A stretch of 64,000 nt of DNA from Nostoc sp. TCL240-02. GTDB lineage: Bacteria; Cyanobacteriota; Cyanobacteriia; Cyanobacteriales; Nostocaceae. Location of the stretch: the NCBI RefSeq assembly GCF_013343235.1, contig NZ_CP040094.1:6567001-6631000 (forward strand). Direction: 5' to 3'. The notes under the pieces were generated by a model. The model saw only the letters and a program-made list of their open reading frames with translations. It made no database searches and had not been told where the DNA came from. The translations under genes and the position numbers were made by a program. Positions 53,894 through 63,298 of the stretch are shown piece by piece. How positions within the stretch are numbered: position 1 is the stretch's first letter; every line of letters begins with the position of its first letter.

Positions 53894-54424
53894 ATGGATA
53901 CTGCTATTCTGCCATCTACGTTCCTGCTAACCTTGTTGTTATCGGTTGGGCTGTTTTTCTTTATTCGTGCATCGACTAAAGACCGCATACAAACAGTGCA
54001 ACTGGTATCTGAGCAAGACGAAGCTGCTTTAATGTCTCAATTAAAAGAGTATTTTCGCTCCCGGTCTTACCAAGTGGCAGAGGTAGACCGAGAACAAAAC
54101 AAAGTGACTTTTGAAGGGAATGTTCGCCCCAGTTGGTTTTTAGCTATATTTTTAACTCTGCTGGCAGCGACTGGGATTGTTTGTCTCTCACTGGTCGTAT
54201 ACCTGCTTTTTCCTAACCTCAGTCCCCTTGTTCTAGTTATGGTACTGCTGTCGCCTTTAAGTGGCCTGTTTTATTGGAAAAAATCTGGAAGACTTGAGAA
54301 GGTGTCACTCAAAGTAGAAACAACTCAGACCGAACAAACCTCCTCAAGTAAGATCACTGTAGTTGCCCATCGAGATGAACTCAGTGAGTTACAGAGAACT
54401 CTACAGCTTAAGGCTGGTGAATAA
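53894..54424 (+). CDS. Cofactor assembly of complex C (CCB-type, CCB1/DUF3529-like) protein
   Basis: 176 residues with three membrane spans (about 6-25, 81-104, 108-125) and two soluble beta-rich segments (YQVAEVDREQNKVTFEGNV; KITVVAHRDELSELQRTLQ). The start LPSTFLLTLLLSVGLFFFIR and RPSWFLAIFLTLLAATG fit the cyanobacterial/plastid CCB proteins that attach heme ci to cytochrome b6 of the b6f complex. Three spans favour CCB1 over CCB2/CCB4; the subfamily is my best judgement. Confidence 0.7.
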   Translation: MDTAILPSTFLLTLLLSVGLFFFIRASTKDRIQTVQLVSEQDEAALMSQLKEYFRSRSYQVAEVDREQNKVTFEGNVRPSWFLAIFLTLLAATGIVCLSLVVYLLFPNLSPLVLVMVLLSPLSGLFYWKKSGRLEKVSLKVETTQTEQTSSSKITVVAHRDELSELQRTLQLKAGE

Positions 54425-54862
54425 TTGTTGGTTTTTTTAACTATGATATGCAGACTTCTGACCTGATCTAATCTTTAGGCAATGAAAAGTAAGAAGGAGG
54501 AAATCAAGACTTCTGCTTTGTCAATTTTCCCCACGACTTATATCGTGGGGAGAAATTTAAATTAGTTAACTTAAATTCGTTGACAGAGCTTGGTTAACAA
54601 TTCACGGCATAAGAGCGCAACTTCACTAGCGCTTTTGGAGGCGCTTGGCTCTATACCCACTCCCTTCTATATCATGACACTAGTATCAACCCATGCAATT
54701 TAGCGTGTTTTGAGACTAGTTTATTTTCCAACTACCTGGACTAGCCTTACTGGCAAATCAGCTCCAAACTAAAAAAAAATTAAATTTTGCATAAACTTAG
54801 CTATTTTGCCAGTTAATGATAGTCAGGAGCCACATTCAATGTGTAAGATGACCATCTATGGT
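54425..54862. other. Spacer with a strong hairpin
   Basis: A 9-bp perfect stem TCCCCACGA / TCGTGGGGA at 54528-54551 lies about 100 bp after the CCB gene and is followed by AAATTTAAATTAG; it may be a terminator or processing site. No gene is supported; an A/T-rich stretch precedes the DUF3155 terminator side. Confidence 0.55.
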
Positions 54863-55240
54863 TCACCGGCTAGCTAAAGCAAGAGGTTCTTGACCCGGCG
54901 AGGGTTCTAATACCCTCAAGCTCGGAAACAAGAAATGGTTTTCTTCTACGTATTGAGCACCAAACAGTCCCTTTTCTGCCCAGAAATAACGATCTGTTGT
55001 GTGTTCATTTCGCTTTACGAGTAGCAACGCAGGTGGCAAAATCCCTTCAGCTTGAATGAATCTTCTCGCTGCTGTCACAGGTTTTTCTTCGCCACTTTCG
55101 ATGCTATATTGAGGCACGTGTTCCAAAATCCGCCGTCCTTCTTGACGACGGCGACTTTTCCTTTTGCGTCTCCTTGCCAACCTATTGTCCTCCTCTTTCA
55201 AGCTATAGATTGTAGTGTTAGCTACAAAATCCGTCGTCAT
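54863..55240 (-). CDS. DUF3155 family protein
   Basis: 125 residues. A strongly basic stretch ARRRKRKSRRRQEGRRILEH (22-41) is followed by QYSIESGEEKPVTAARRFIQ and a beta-rich end with RYFWAEKGLFGAQY. This matches the cyanobacterial DUF3155 family. The basic region suggests nucleic-acid or membrane-phospholipid contact; function unknown. The first 20 residues are variable, so an internal start is possible. Confidence 0.75.
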   Translation of the reverse strand: MTTDFVANTTIYSLKEEDNRLARRRKRKSRRRQEGRRILEHVPQYSIESGEEKPVTAARRFIQAEGILPPALLLVKRNEHTTDRYFWAEKGLFGAQYVEENHFLFPSLRVLEPSPGQEPLALASR

Positions 55241-55480
55241 TATATAAGTTCTAGTTCAAAATATCAATAGTTTTTAACCTTTTCATGCAAGAAAATTAAC
55301 ATCTTTGAAAATAGATAAAACAAAGTTACCTCAGAAAATAATTCCTTGGTACAAACCTTTCATGTAGAAGATTTTAGTTAAGCTTTTTAGTTAAGCTTTA
55401 TTGAATGGGTGAGGTAAAAATTAAGTATCCTCTCTTATCATCATGCCTCAAAATCTGTAATCTTGAGCAAGAGCTAAAAA

Positions 55481-56827
55481 ATGTTAATGTCTGCCAGTTC
55501 CGATTTTATTGCTCTGTGTCGAGAGCAAATAGCGCTGCTAACCCAAGGGCTGGGAGCAACTTTAAGTATTGTGTACCTGACACAAGAATTGGTAGAGACT
55601 CCTTCTGGTGAGGCCAAACTGATTCCTGTGGTAATTTACCCAGAAACAGCATTATTACCGCCAGGGGAAGAGATGGCTGAGGCGACAGTACACAAGCAAC
55701 TTCAAGTTGGAAATGTATTTATATTACCCAACGATCGCAGAAGGTTATTGACAGCAGAATCGGAATCTCCAAGCTCATCACAGGAGTCTGAGGCATCTCA
55801 ACCCCATTTAAAAGAGGAATACCTCTTTAGTGGCAACCAAATTGTTTTACCTCTAGTTTATGAGGGTGTGATGATGGGGTTATTGGTGACGGGTAGGCAA
55901 GATCGGTCATGGAATGAACATGAGGAAAGTCAGATTCAACAGATAGCCCAAACATTAGCGATCGCTTGTATTTTAGATCAACGCCGGGCATGGTTTGAGC
56001 AGCAGTTACATGAGCAACAAATTCTCCAAGAAAAACAGCGAGATTTGCTAGATAACCTGTTGCATCAGTTTCGTAACCCATTAACGGCATTGCGGACTTT
56101 TGGGAAACTGCTATTGAAAAGGTTGCGGCCAGGAGAAGCCAACCGGGATGTAGCAAATAGTATTGTGCGAGAAAGCGATCGCCTCAAAGAATTGCTGCAA
56201 CAATTCGATCAAGTAATTGACTTGACAGAAACAGATTTAGCACCACTACACCTGCCCGAACATGAAGTATTTGTGGAAGCAACTATTCAAAAATCCGCTA
56301 AACCACCACTATTATTGCCGGGAACAGGAGATAAAGCAGTTGATTGCTCCTTAGCAGATATATTAGAACCATTATTAATATCAGCCAAAGCGATCGCCCA
56401 AGAGCGAAAGCTAAAAGTAATAACTGAAATTAAACATAATTCACCCCTAGTACGTGCCAACATCAAAGCATTACGAGAGGTTTTAAATAACGTCATCGAT
56501 AATGCTTTGAAATATACTCCCACTGGTGGCAAAATTTTGATTCAGGCAGGGCAAGAAAAAGCTAATTTTCAGGGAATTGTAATTAGTGACAACGGACCTG
56601 GGATTCCACCCGAAGATTTAGAACATCTTGGAGAACGGCATTATCGCGGTGTACAAGCGCAAACAGAAATCCCTGGCACAGGTTTGGGGTTAGCGATCGC
56701 CAAACAATTAATAGAGCAAATGCAGGGTGAAATCGAGGTTTTCAGCCCTGCAATCAACTCTAAGCTAACTTCACCCAATGCACCGGGGACTACTTTTATT
56801 ATTTGGTTGCCGGAAGTTCAAATTTAG
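55481..56827 (+). CDS. GAF sensor histidine kinase, Hik2/CSK-like
   Basis: 448 residues: an N-terminal GAF-like sensor (1-170), a dimerisation/phospho-acceptor helix with H195 in NLLHQFRNPLTALRTFGK, and a HATPase domain (NVIDNALKYTP, DNGPGIPPED, GTGLGLAIAKQL). There is no membrane segment. C13 in FIALCREQIALLTQGLG corresponds to the cysteine proposed to bind the Fe-S cluster in Hik2 and the chloroplast sensor kinase CSK, which respond to the plastoquinone redox state. An ATG at 55487 is an alternative start. Hik2 identity is a judgement from the N-terminal phrase; no response regulator adjoins. Confidence 0.75.
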   Translation: MLMSASSDFIALCREQIALLTQGLGATLSIVYLTQELVETPSGEAKLIPVVIYPETALLPPGEEMAEATVHKQLQVGNVFILPNDRRRLLTAESESPSSSQESEASQPHLKEEYLFSGNQIVLPLVYEGVMMGLLVTGRQDRSWNEHEESQIQQIAQTLAIACILDQRRAWFEQQLHEQQILQEKQRDLLDNLLHQFRNPLTALRTFGKLLLKRLRPGEANRDVANSIVRESDRLKELLQQFDQVIDLTETDLAPLHLPEHEVFVEATIQKSAKPPLLLPGTGDKAVDCSLADILEPLLISAKAIAQERKLKVITEIKHNSPLVRANIKALREVLNNVIDNALKYTPTGGKILIQAGQEKANFQGIVISDNGPGIPPEDLEHLGERHYRGVQAQTEIPGTGLGLAIAKQLIEQMQGEIEVFSPAINSKLTSPNAPGTTFIIWLPEVQI

Positions 56828-56910
56828 TCATTTGTCATTAGTTAGGAGTCATAAGAGAAGAACTTTCTGTTTGCTCCAATTCCCCATTCCCAATTTCCAA
56901 TTCCCAATTA

Positions 56911-58152
56911 CTATCTTAGTGACACCAACAAGTTTTGATTGATTGTCATTTGTAAATCGGTATCTGGATCAATGGCAATTAAGTCAACACTATTCTTACC
57001 GAAGAACAGACCAACCAATGCACCGATACCAGCGCCACCCAAAACTTCTTCTGTGGCGATCGCGCGATCACCAGTCACAGCAGATACCGCAGTTGCCGCA
57101 CCTGCACCCAATACAGTATTTTTGATAATTGAACCAATACTAGTACCCTTCTTCACGGTTTCAGTTTTGGTGATCACTTCAGAAGTAGCGTTAAGCTGAT
57201 ACTCCTGTCCACTGGTCAAAACCAATTTTTCAGCAACGAATTGAGAACCGCCTGTAGCAGGCTTTAGTTGACCAATAACTTGACTACCAGCCGGAATCAC
57301 TACAGATCCGTCTTGTGTCACCACATTTTGAGATACTGTCAATGTCAAAGGTGCTGTTTCATCCTTTGTAACCAGAATTTTTTCTGCCTTGTCATACTTC
57401 ACAGGAATAGCTGTCCCTTGAGGAATTGTCACAGCTACAGGTGTTGGGGTAGTAGACCCGACAGCCACGACATAAGGCGAGTTAATTGCTGAGGCTTGGT
57501 TAGAACTAACCAATGCTTGGTAGATAAAAGCTGCTACTTGGGCGCGAGTGGCGGTTGCAGTTGGATTCAGGAACTTCACATTAGGATAGTTCACCACAAT
57601 TTGCTTTTCAATTGCAGCTGCAATCGGGCTACGGGCATAGCTAGCGATGTTAGAGGCATCGTTGAAGTATTGCAGAGTGCTTTCGGTATTGCCACTGGGA
57701 CTATATTCCAGACCATTAGCGAGGGAAACTAAAACCTGTTGGCGGGGAATAGCTTGGTTAGGCTCAAAGCGATTACCGGGATATCCAGATAAGAAACCAA
57801 TGGTATAGGCTTGCCCAATTGCACTTGATGCCCAATAGTTGCTAGGTACGTCAGCAAAATTGATTGGCGATCGCTGCTGTGATTTTTGGAAAGCTTTGTT
57901 GACCATAGCGGCAAATTGAGCGCGTGTCACCGCTTCTTCAGGACGGAAACTACCATCAGGAAATCCGGCAATTACACCACGTTGTGATAATTGTTGAATA
58001 AATTGTGCCGCCCAATAATTAGATGAAACATCAGAAAAAGTAGTTTGAGCTAAAGATGGAGAAGCTGTAATCAAAGGAGCTACAGTGCCTACTGTGACGC
58101 TCAAAGCCATGAATGCAGCTGTTCCAGATTGCAACCGATTAAAAGTAAACAT
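56911..58152 (-). CDS. SLH-domain envelope protein with a conserved C-terminal domain
   Basis: 413 residues. A signal peptide (1-35) ends in SPSLAQ. Three SLH domains cover about 38-225 (FSDVSSNYWAAQFIQQLSQR; NFADVPSNYWASSAIGQAYT; YFNDASNIASYARSPIAAA). The C-terminal 180 residues (from VTIPQGTAIPVKYDKAEK) form the same domain as the protein at 29819, with a Gly/Ala-rich segment (GIGALVGLFFG) before the end. The SLH triplet is nearly identical to that at 32263-32830. Expected to link cell wall and outer membrane or S-layer. Confidence 0.87.
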   Translation of the reverse strand: MFTFNRLQSGTAAFMALSVTVGTVAPLITASPSLAQTTFSDVSSNYWAAQFIQQLSQRGVIAGFPDGSFRPEEAVTRAQFAAMVNKAFQKSQQRSPINFADVPSNYWASSAIGQAYTIGFLSGYPGNRFEPNQAIPRQQVLVSLANGLEYSPSGNTESTLQYFNDASNIASYARSPIAAAIEKQIVVNYPNVKFLNPTATATRAQVAAFIYQALVSSNQASAINSPYVVAVGSTTPTPVAVTIPQGTAIPVKYDKAEKILVTKDETAPLTLTVSQNVVTQDGSVVIPAGSQVIGQLKPATGGSQFVAEKLVLTSGQEYQLNATSEVITKTETVKKGTSIGSIIKNTVLGAGAATAVSAVTGDRAIATEEVLGGAGIGALVGLFFGKNSVDLIAIDPDTDLQMTINQNLLVSLR

Positions 58153-58649
58153 TAATTTTTAACTCCAGTAGAATTATTTTTATTACTGTTAATTAATGAG
58201 ACATTTACTAAAGTCTTAGGTTCCCTTTAATTTCTGTTTTTTGTAAAAACCATTACTTTTGTCATATAGTCAAATTAGATATTCACATTAATGAAAAGCC
58301 TGCCAACATAGCTAGCAAAAAGAGAGGCTTTGAAACCCAGTTTTACTTTTTTAGTACTTTTATGAAACCACCCTGCTTGCCGACGCAGCAAGCAGGGTAG
58401 AGGGTTAGGCAATACGGTTCGGATAGCAGGGGAGGCAGGGGAAGAAAGAGAGTTATTGTTCAATACAGTTCAGATAAGACCAAAACACTTGTAGAGACGG
58501 CGATTTATCGCGTCTCAAAACCCACGATTTTGTACAAGTAGCCCTTAACCCAAGCGCATTGAGTTATTGTTCAATAATTCTTCTCTCCCCCTGCCTGCCT
58601 AAACCAAAAAATTACCTTAACCGAACGGTATTGGAGGGTTAGGTCTAAG
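58153..58649. repeat. Spacer composed of several repeat families
   Basis: A stem CCCTGCTTGC / GCAAGCAGGG at about 58370-58398; a CAATACGGTTCGGATA repeat at 58410 and CAATACAGTTCAGATA at 58461; GTAGAGACGGCGATTTATCG at 58491-58510; TTATTGTTCAATA copies at 58452 and 58564; C-rich CTCCCCCTGCCTGCC at 58586-58600; and CCGAACGGTATTGGAGGGTT at 58621-58640. No gene is supported. Confidence 0.75.
58491..58516. repeat. GTAGAGAC palindrome copy
   Basis: GTAGAGACGGCGATTTATCG followed by CGTCTC; identical in its core to 13601-13630. Confidence 0.8.
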
Positions 58650-60011
58650 TTAATTCGCCAATTTGAAAATATTCGCTGTCACTCCGAGACTTTCTTCAAA
58701 AAGGGACTCACGACCCCAGCGTTGCACCTGCTGACTCAGTAATGCTTCGGCTTTTTGTTCTGAAAGTGAAGTTACCTGTTGAAACAGACCGGCAGATTGG
58801 GCACCACCATGTGTTTCCATCCGCATACAACCACCAGTTTCCGAGCAGATAACTGTACCACAGTCTGCCTGGGGATTTGTGGAACTGAGGCGCAAGGCAA
58901 TCAAGTCACCAATAATATCGCCCACATCAGCAACGGGAACTCCTGCTAACTCGGCTTCTACTTGTCGCTGATCTTGAGAAATAAAATGGATGCGAGTGAT
59001 ATCATAATCACCGCTTTCCTTTTGATAAGAAACTGGCTGCCAGTCTAACCGACTTGCTAGCCAACCCAAAAACAGCAAAGCTTGGGCGGGATTGCCTTTT
59101 TCGTAATCAATCGTCACGCGGTCAATTTCTTTGAGGGCGGCACGACGCTTAGGCGAATCGTAGGCTTCAGCTGTCAATTCCTGCCATGATGCGAGGCGAC
59201 GCCAGTTCAAATCCGCTAAAGGTACACCAGTTTCTACCAACTCTTCGAGGCGGAGTAAATCACTTTCTGGCTCGTTAAAGTTGCAAGAATCAACAATGAC
59301 ATTATTGCAGATTGCTGCTAGGCGCTTGAATAGACCGTTGTTAGGGTCTGGTGTCGCCTTCCACCAGAGAAACTTTGGCAAACCACCAATCAACAATGCT
59401 GGAATCATGCCACCGATGCGTTCTAAGGCAGCAGCAGTACCACTCAGAGTAATGTATTCGCAGCAGATAAGTGTGCTTGATGATTGCTTTTGAATCGGGC
59501 AATAGGCAGAAACTTGAGCCTTAACTCCTTCATCTTCGCCAGCAATGGGAAATAGGGCAATGATGCGGCAGGGATTGCGAAGAGCGATTTCATCAGCAAT
59601 TCTGGGGCTACCGCTATTTAACCCAGCAATAGCATGTTCTCCTCCAGTCCCACCTCGCTGACCTTTAGCGAATTCTTCTCGTAATACAGTCAGAGTTTCT
59701 GGTGTTGCTGTTCCGGTTTCTGGCAAACCATGTTTCTTTTGCACTTCCCGTAATGCTGCTGCCATTTGCGGTCCTAAAATCCCATCAAGTGGGCCGTTGT
59801 AAAATCCTAAAGCAGCCAACAAATACTGAGTTTCTTCTGGTTCGTAGACCACTAAGGTAAATGTTGTTGCCCTAGTAGCACTGGGAAGTCCACCGTCCTC
59901 GCCAGTTATGCCATAGCTTTGCCAAATTTGATTGAGTTCGGCATCTATTTCGTTAAGCGAAATATCTTTCGGTGCCTGGAGTGAAAAAATTGTAGAAGTT
60001 TGGAGAGCCAT
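58650..60011 (-). CDS. opcA: Glucose-6-phosphate dehydrogenase assembly/effector protein OpcA
   Basis: 453 residues. OpcA activates and assembles G6PDH under oxidised thioredoxin control in heterocystous cyanobacteria. DVGDIIGDLIALRLSSTNPQ and CGTVICSETGGCMRMETHGG near the C-terminus are family blocks. Residues about 55-115 (LLAALGFYNGPLDGILGPQM) form a peptidoglycan-binding-like domain inserted near the N-terminus, a feature of cyanobacterial OpcA. It is the last gene of the leftward fbp-tal-zwf-opcA operon. Confidence 0.93.
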   Translation of the reverse strand: MALQTSTIFSLQAPKDISLNEIDAELNQIWQSYGITGEDGGLPSATRATTFTLVVYEPEETQYLLAALGFYNGPLDGILGPQMAAALREVQKKHGLPETGTATPETLTVLREEFAKGQRGGTGGEHAIAGLNSGSPRIADEIALRNPCRIIALFPIAGEDEGVKAQVSAYCPIQKQSSSTLICCEYITLSGTAAALERIGGMIPALLIGGLPKFLWWKATPDPNNGLFKRLAAICNNVIVDSCNFNEPESDLLRLEELVETGVPLADLNWRRLASWQELTAEAYDSPKRRAALKEIDRVTIDYEKGNPAQALLFLGWLASRLDWQPVSYQKESGDYDITRIHFISQDQRQVEAELAGVPVADVGDIIGDLIALRLSSTNPQADCGTVICSETGGCMRMETHGGAQSAGLFQQVTSLSEQKAEALLSQQVQRWGRESLFEESLGVTANIFKLAN

Positions 60012-60017
60012 AGGAAG

Positions 60018-60150
60018 TTTTGGATTTTGTCATTTGTCATTTGTCATTGGTCATTGGTCATTTGTCATTTGTTTTTACTAGTGACTAATGAACGCCACTT
60101 GCTTCAACTGGGGAAACCCCCGCAACGCAGTGGCTCTTAATGACTAATAT
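60018..60150. repeat. TTTGTCAT tract and GGGGAAACCCCC palindrome in the zwf-opcA spacer
   Basis: TTTGTCATTTGTCATTGGTC repeats, then GCCACTTGCTTCAACTGGGG and AAACCCCCGCAACGCAGTGG, a relative of 48100-48145. Confidence 0.7.
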
Positions 60151-60155
60151 TTAGA

Positions 60156-61685
60156 TTAGAGTCTGCGCCAGCGACGGCCATCCTGGTTAATTAAGAGTTC
60201 TGCTTGTTCTGGCTCCCAAGTACCGGCTTCGTATTGGGGAATAGTAGTAGGATCGGCGGGTGCATCCCAAACAGAAAGGGCTGGTGTTACTACCTGCCAA
60301 GCTGCTTCTACTTCGTCCGCCCGTGTGAACAATGTTTGATCGCCCATCATACAATCAAGGAATAAGCGATCGTAGGCATCAGATGTTGCTTGGATGCCAA
60401 AGGAACCATAACTAAAGTCCATATCAACGGAACGGGTGCGGAATTCTGCCCCCGGCATTTTGACATCAAAACGCAGGGAGATACCTTCATTTGGCTGAAT
60501 CCGCATCGTCAAAATATTGGCGTTTGTCTGTTGAGCGGCAGATTGGAACATCCGAGATGGAACTTCGCGGAAGTGAATTGCAATCTCACTCACTTTTTTC
60601 GGCATCCGCTTTCCAGTCCGCAAGTAGAAAGGAACACCTTTCCAACGCCAGTTATCTACCAAAAACTTCATTGCTACATAAGTGGGTGTGGTGGAGTTGG
60701 GGTCAACGCCTGGTTCTGTGCGATATCCTGGCACTGCTTGACCTTTCATCCAACCAGCACTGTATTGCCCACGCACTGCTGACCGCGACAGATTGTGAAC
60801 ATCAGCTAAACGAGTAGCTTGGAGTACCTTCACTTTTTCTGTGCGGATGCTGTCGGCATCCATTGCGTTGGGTGCTTCCATCGCCGTTAAGCAGTAAAGT
60901 TGCATGAGGTGATTTTGCAACATATCCCGTAGTGCGCCAGCGCTTTCATAGTAGCCAGCCCGGTCTTCTACGCCCACGGTTTCTGCTACGGTAATTTGCA
61001 CGTGGTCAACAAATTGACGATTCCACAAGGGTTCAAAAATCGCATTGGCAAAGCGAAACACCAGCAAATTCTGGACTGTTTCTTTACCCAAGTAGTGGTC
61101 AATACGATAAACTTGATGCTCTTTGCAATATTTCTGTACCACTTGGTTAAGGCTTTGGGCAGAAGCCAAGTCCCGACCAAAGGGTTTCTCAATTACTAGA
61201 CGATGTTTGTAGGGATCTTCTAGCATCCCGCCGCTTCCTAGCTGCTTAATTGCTTCGGGAAAGAATGAGGGAGCAACGGATAGGTAGAACATGCGATTGC
61301 CTCGCGTGCCCCGTTTTTCGTCTAATTCACTCAGTAAGGTTTTTAGTTTCTGGTAGCTTTCAGGGTTGTCTATATCTCCAGGACTGTAGAACAGACCTTG
61401 AGAGAAGTCTTGCCAGAGTTCCCCTAAATCAACATCAGGATGTGCCTCTTCCATGCCCTTCTGCATTTGTTCGCGGAAGTATTCATGGCTCCATTCTCTT
61501 CTTGCTACGCCAACAATGGTAGTTTCTGGCGGAATGCGCCGTTCTCGCCGCAATTTGTAAAGTGCTGGCACTAGTTTGCGCCAGGTGAGATCACCAGAAG
61601 CGCCAAAGATAACTATAATCTGGGGTTCAGGCATCCCTTGTTGTTGCAGACCAACGCGCAAGGGATTTTCTAGCAGACTAACCAT
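60156..61685 (-). CDS. zwf: Glucose-6-phosphate dehydrogenase
   Basis: 509 residues. First enzyme of the oxidative pentose phosphate pathway, the main source of NADPH for nitrogen fixation in heterocysts and for dark growth. NADP-binding [20 protein letters not shown], catalytic [20 protein letters not shown] and the substrate-binding [10 protein letters not shown] are intact. Part of the fbp-tal-zwf-opcA operon. Confidence 0.97.
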   Translation of the reverse strand: MVSLLENPLRVGLQQQGMPEPQIIVIFGASGDLTWRKLVPALYKLRRERRIPPETTIVGVARREWSHEYFREQMQKGMEEAHPDVDLGELWQDFSQGLFYSPGDIDNPESYQKLKTLLSELDEKRGTRGNRMFYLSVAPSFFPEAIKQLGSGGMLEDPYKHRLVIEKPFGRDLASAQSLNQVVQKYCKEHQVYRIDHYLGKETVQNLLVFRFANAIFEPLWNRQFVDHVQITVAETVGVEDRAGYYESAGALRDMLQNHLMQLYCLTAMEAPNAMDADSIRTEKVKVLQATRLADVHNLSRSAVRGQYSAGWMKGQAVPGYRTEPGVDPNSTTPTYVAMKFLVDNWRWKGVPFYLRTGKRMPKKVSEIAIHFREVPSRMFQSAAQQTNANILTMRIQPNEGISLRFDVKMPGAEFRTRSVDMDFSYGSFGIQATSDAYDRLFLDCMMGDQTLFTRADEVEAAWQVVTPALSVWDAPADPTTIPQYEAGTWEPEQAELLINQDGRRWRRL

Positions 61686-61689
61686 AGGA

Positions 61690-61866
61690 ATTTTGGATTT
61701 TGGGTTTTAGGTTTTGAAATTGGGAATTGGGAATTGGGAATTGGGCACTTGTAGTGAGCGTAGTCGAAGTATTGGGTATTGGGCATTGGGTTTTGGAAAA
61801 TAATATTTTTAATCTTATTCCCCAGTCCCCATTCCCTAGTCCCCAGTCTCCAGTTCCCAGTCCCAA
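61690..61866. repeat. Heptamer tandem repeats in the tal-zwf spacer
   Basis: GGGAATTGGGAATTGGGAAT and TGGGTATTGGGCATTGGG units around GTAGTGAGCGTAGTCGAAG, then the inverse CCCCAGTCCCCATTCCC. The same composite is found in frame inside recJ (38312-38392). Confidence 0.82.
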
Positions 61867-61870
61867 TTCC

Positions 61871-63016
61871 CTACACTGGTGACAATACCTTGATCTTGTC
61901 TTCTAAAGAGTTCATCAAGGACTGGAAGGGCTGGATGAACTTGTCAATACCTTCAACTAACAGTTCATCCATTACGGTATCGAGATCGATGTTGATGTCA
62001 GGATCTTTGAGGTTTTCAATCAGCGTGTAAGCATTATTTACGTCTGTTTCTAAGCGATCGCTCACGTTACAATGATCGGCACAAGCTTTAATGGTCGCTG
62101 GTGGTACGGTGTTAACGGTATCTTGTCCAACCAACTCTTCGATATACATCACGTCGTTGTAGTTGGGATCTTTGGTGCTGGTACTAGCCCAAAGTAGCCG
62201 TTGTACTGTGGCCCCTTTTGCTGCCAACTCTTGCCAACGCTCACTTCTAATGATTTTCTTGTATTCTTGGTAAGCTACCTTGGCGTTTGCGATCGCTACT
62301 TTCCCTTTCACAGCTTTTAGCTTTGCTTCCACGGCAATATCATCAACACCTTTTTTCAACTTAGCATCAATCTTGCCATCAATGTTGCTATCGATCCGGC
62401 TGAGGAAGAAGCTAGCGACTGAAGCAATTCTACTGATGTCTTTACCTTCAGCCAGCCGTTTTTCTAAGCCACGAATATATGCCCAAGCCGTGTTTACATA
62501 GCTTTCTACTGAAAACAACAGCGTAATATTGACATTTATCCCCTCGGCTATTACCTGCTCTACTGCTGGCAAACCAGGTTCCGTACCGGGAATTTTAATC
62601 ATCAGATTTTCCCGACCAATTTCTTGGAAATAGCGCCGAGCTTCGTTTATTGTGGCTTCAGTATCATGGGCGATAGTTGGCGGTACTTCGATACTCACAT
62701 AACCATCTAGTCTATTCGAGGCTTCATAAACAGGGCGTAAAATATCACAGGCATTACGGATGTCTGCAAAAACTAGGGATTCGTAAATTTTGTATGTCGG
62801 TAAGCCAGCCCGAACTCCGGCTTCGATATCCGCATCATAAATGACGTTACCTGCGATCGCTTTATCAAAGATAGCTGGGTTAGAAGTAATCCCAGATATA
62901 CCTTGATTTTCAATCATGTCTTTGAGTTCACCTGATTGAATAATGTCACGGGTCAAATTATCCATCCAGATACTTTGACCGTATTGCTTAATTTCTAGTA
63001 GATGATTGGTAGACAT
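61871..63016 (-). CDS. tal: Transaldolase
   Basis: 381 residues, the longer TalB-like/mycobacterial-type transaldolase. IWMDNLTRDIIQSGEL and GISGITSNPAIFDKAI at the N-terminus, and the active-site lysine in LMIKIPGTEPGLPA. It interconverts sedoheptulose-7-P/GAP and erythrose-4-P/F6P. A CAGGAG Shine-Dalgarno-like site is about 16 bases before the ATG. Part of the operon with zwf and opcA. Confidence 0.95.
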   Translation of the reverse strand: MSTNHLLEIKQYGQSIWMDNLTRDIIQSGELKDMIENQGISGITSNPAIFDKAIAGNVIYDADIEAGVRAGLPTYKIYESLVFADIRNACDILRPVYEASNRLDGYVSIEVPPTIAHDTEATINEARRYFQEIGRENLMIKIPGTEPGLPAVEQVIAEGINVNITLLFSVESYVNTAWAYIRGLEKRLAEGKDISRIASVASFFLSRIDSNIDGKIDAKLKKGVDDIAVEAKLKAVKGKVAIANAKVAYQEYKKIIRSERWQELAAKGATVQRLLWASTSTKDPNYNDVMYIEELVGQDTVNTVPPATIKACADHCNVSDRLETDVNNAYTLIENLKDPDINIDLDTVMDELLVEGIDKFIQPFQSLMNSLEDKIKVLSPV

Positions 63017-63298
63017 AGCTAGTTTATTTCACTCCTGTATAGTGATGTTTCTAAGTGAAGTTAGCAAAACGCATTGATACTTACTTTTGAATTGTGGCGT
63101 TGCCAATCACTTATCGCATCGGCCAGCTGAGATAATCCTTAATTGATCTTCTGATCTTCAAAAAGCGCTATTTTGCATCCCAATCCTAAATCACCATGAT
63201 TAACGTTTAATTAATGGCAGATGAGAGTACAGCACGGCGTAAATAAATCACCCTTCTAAAACCTCTGAAACCCTTACGTAACACTAACTACGAATTAC

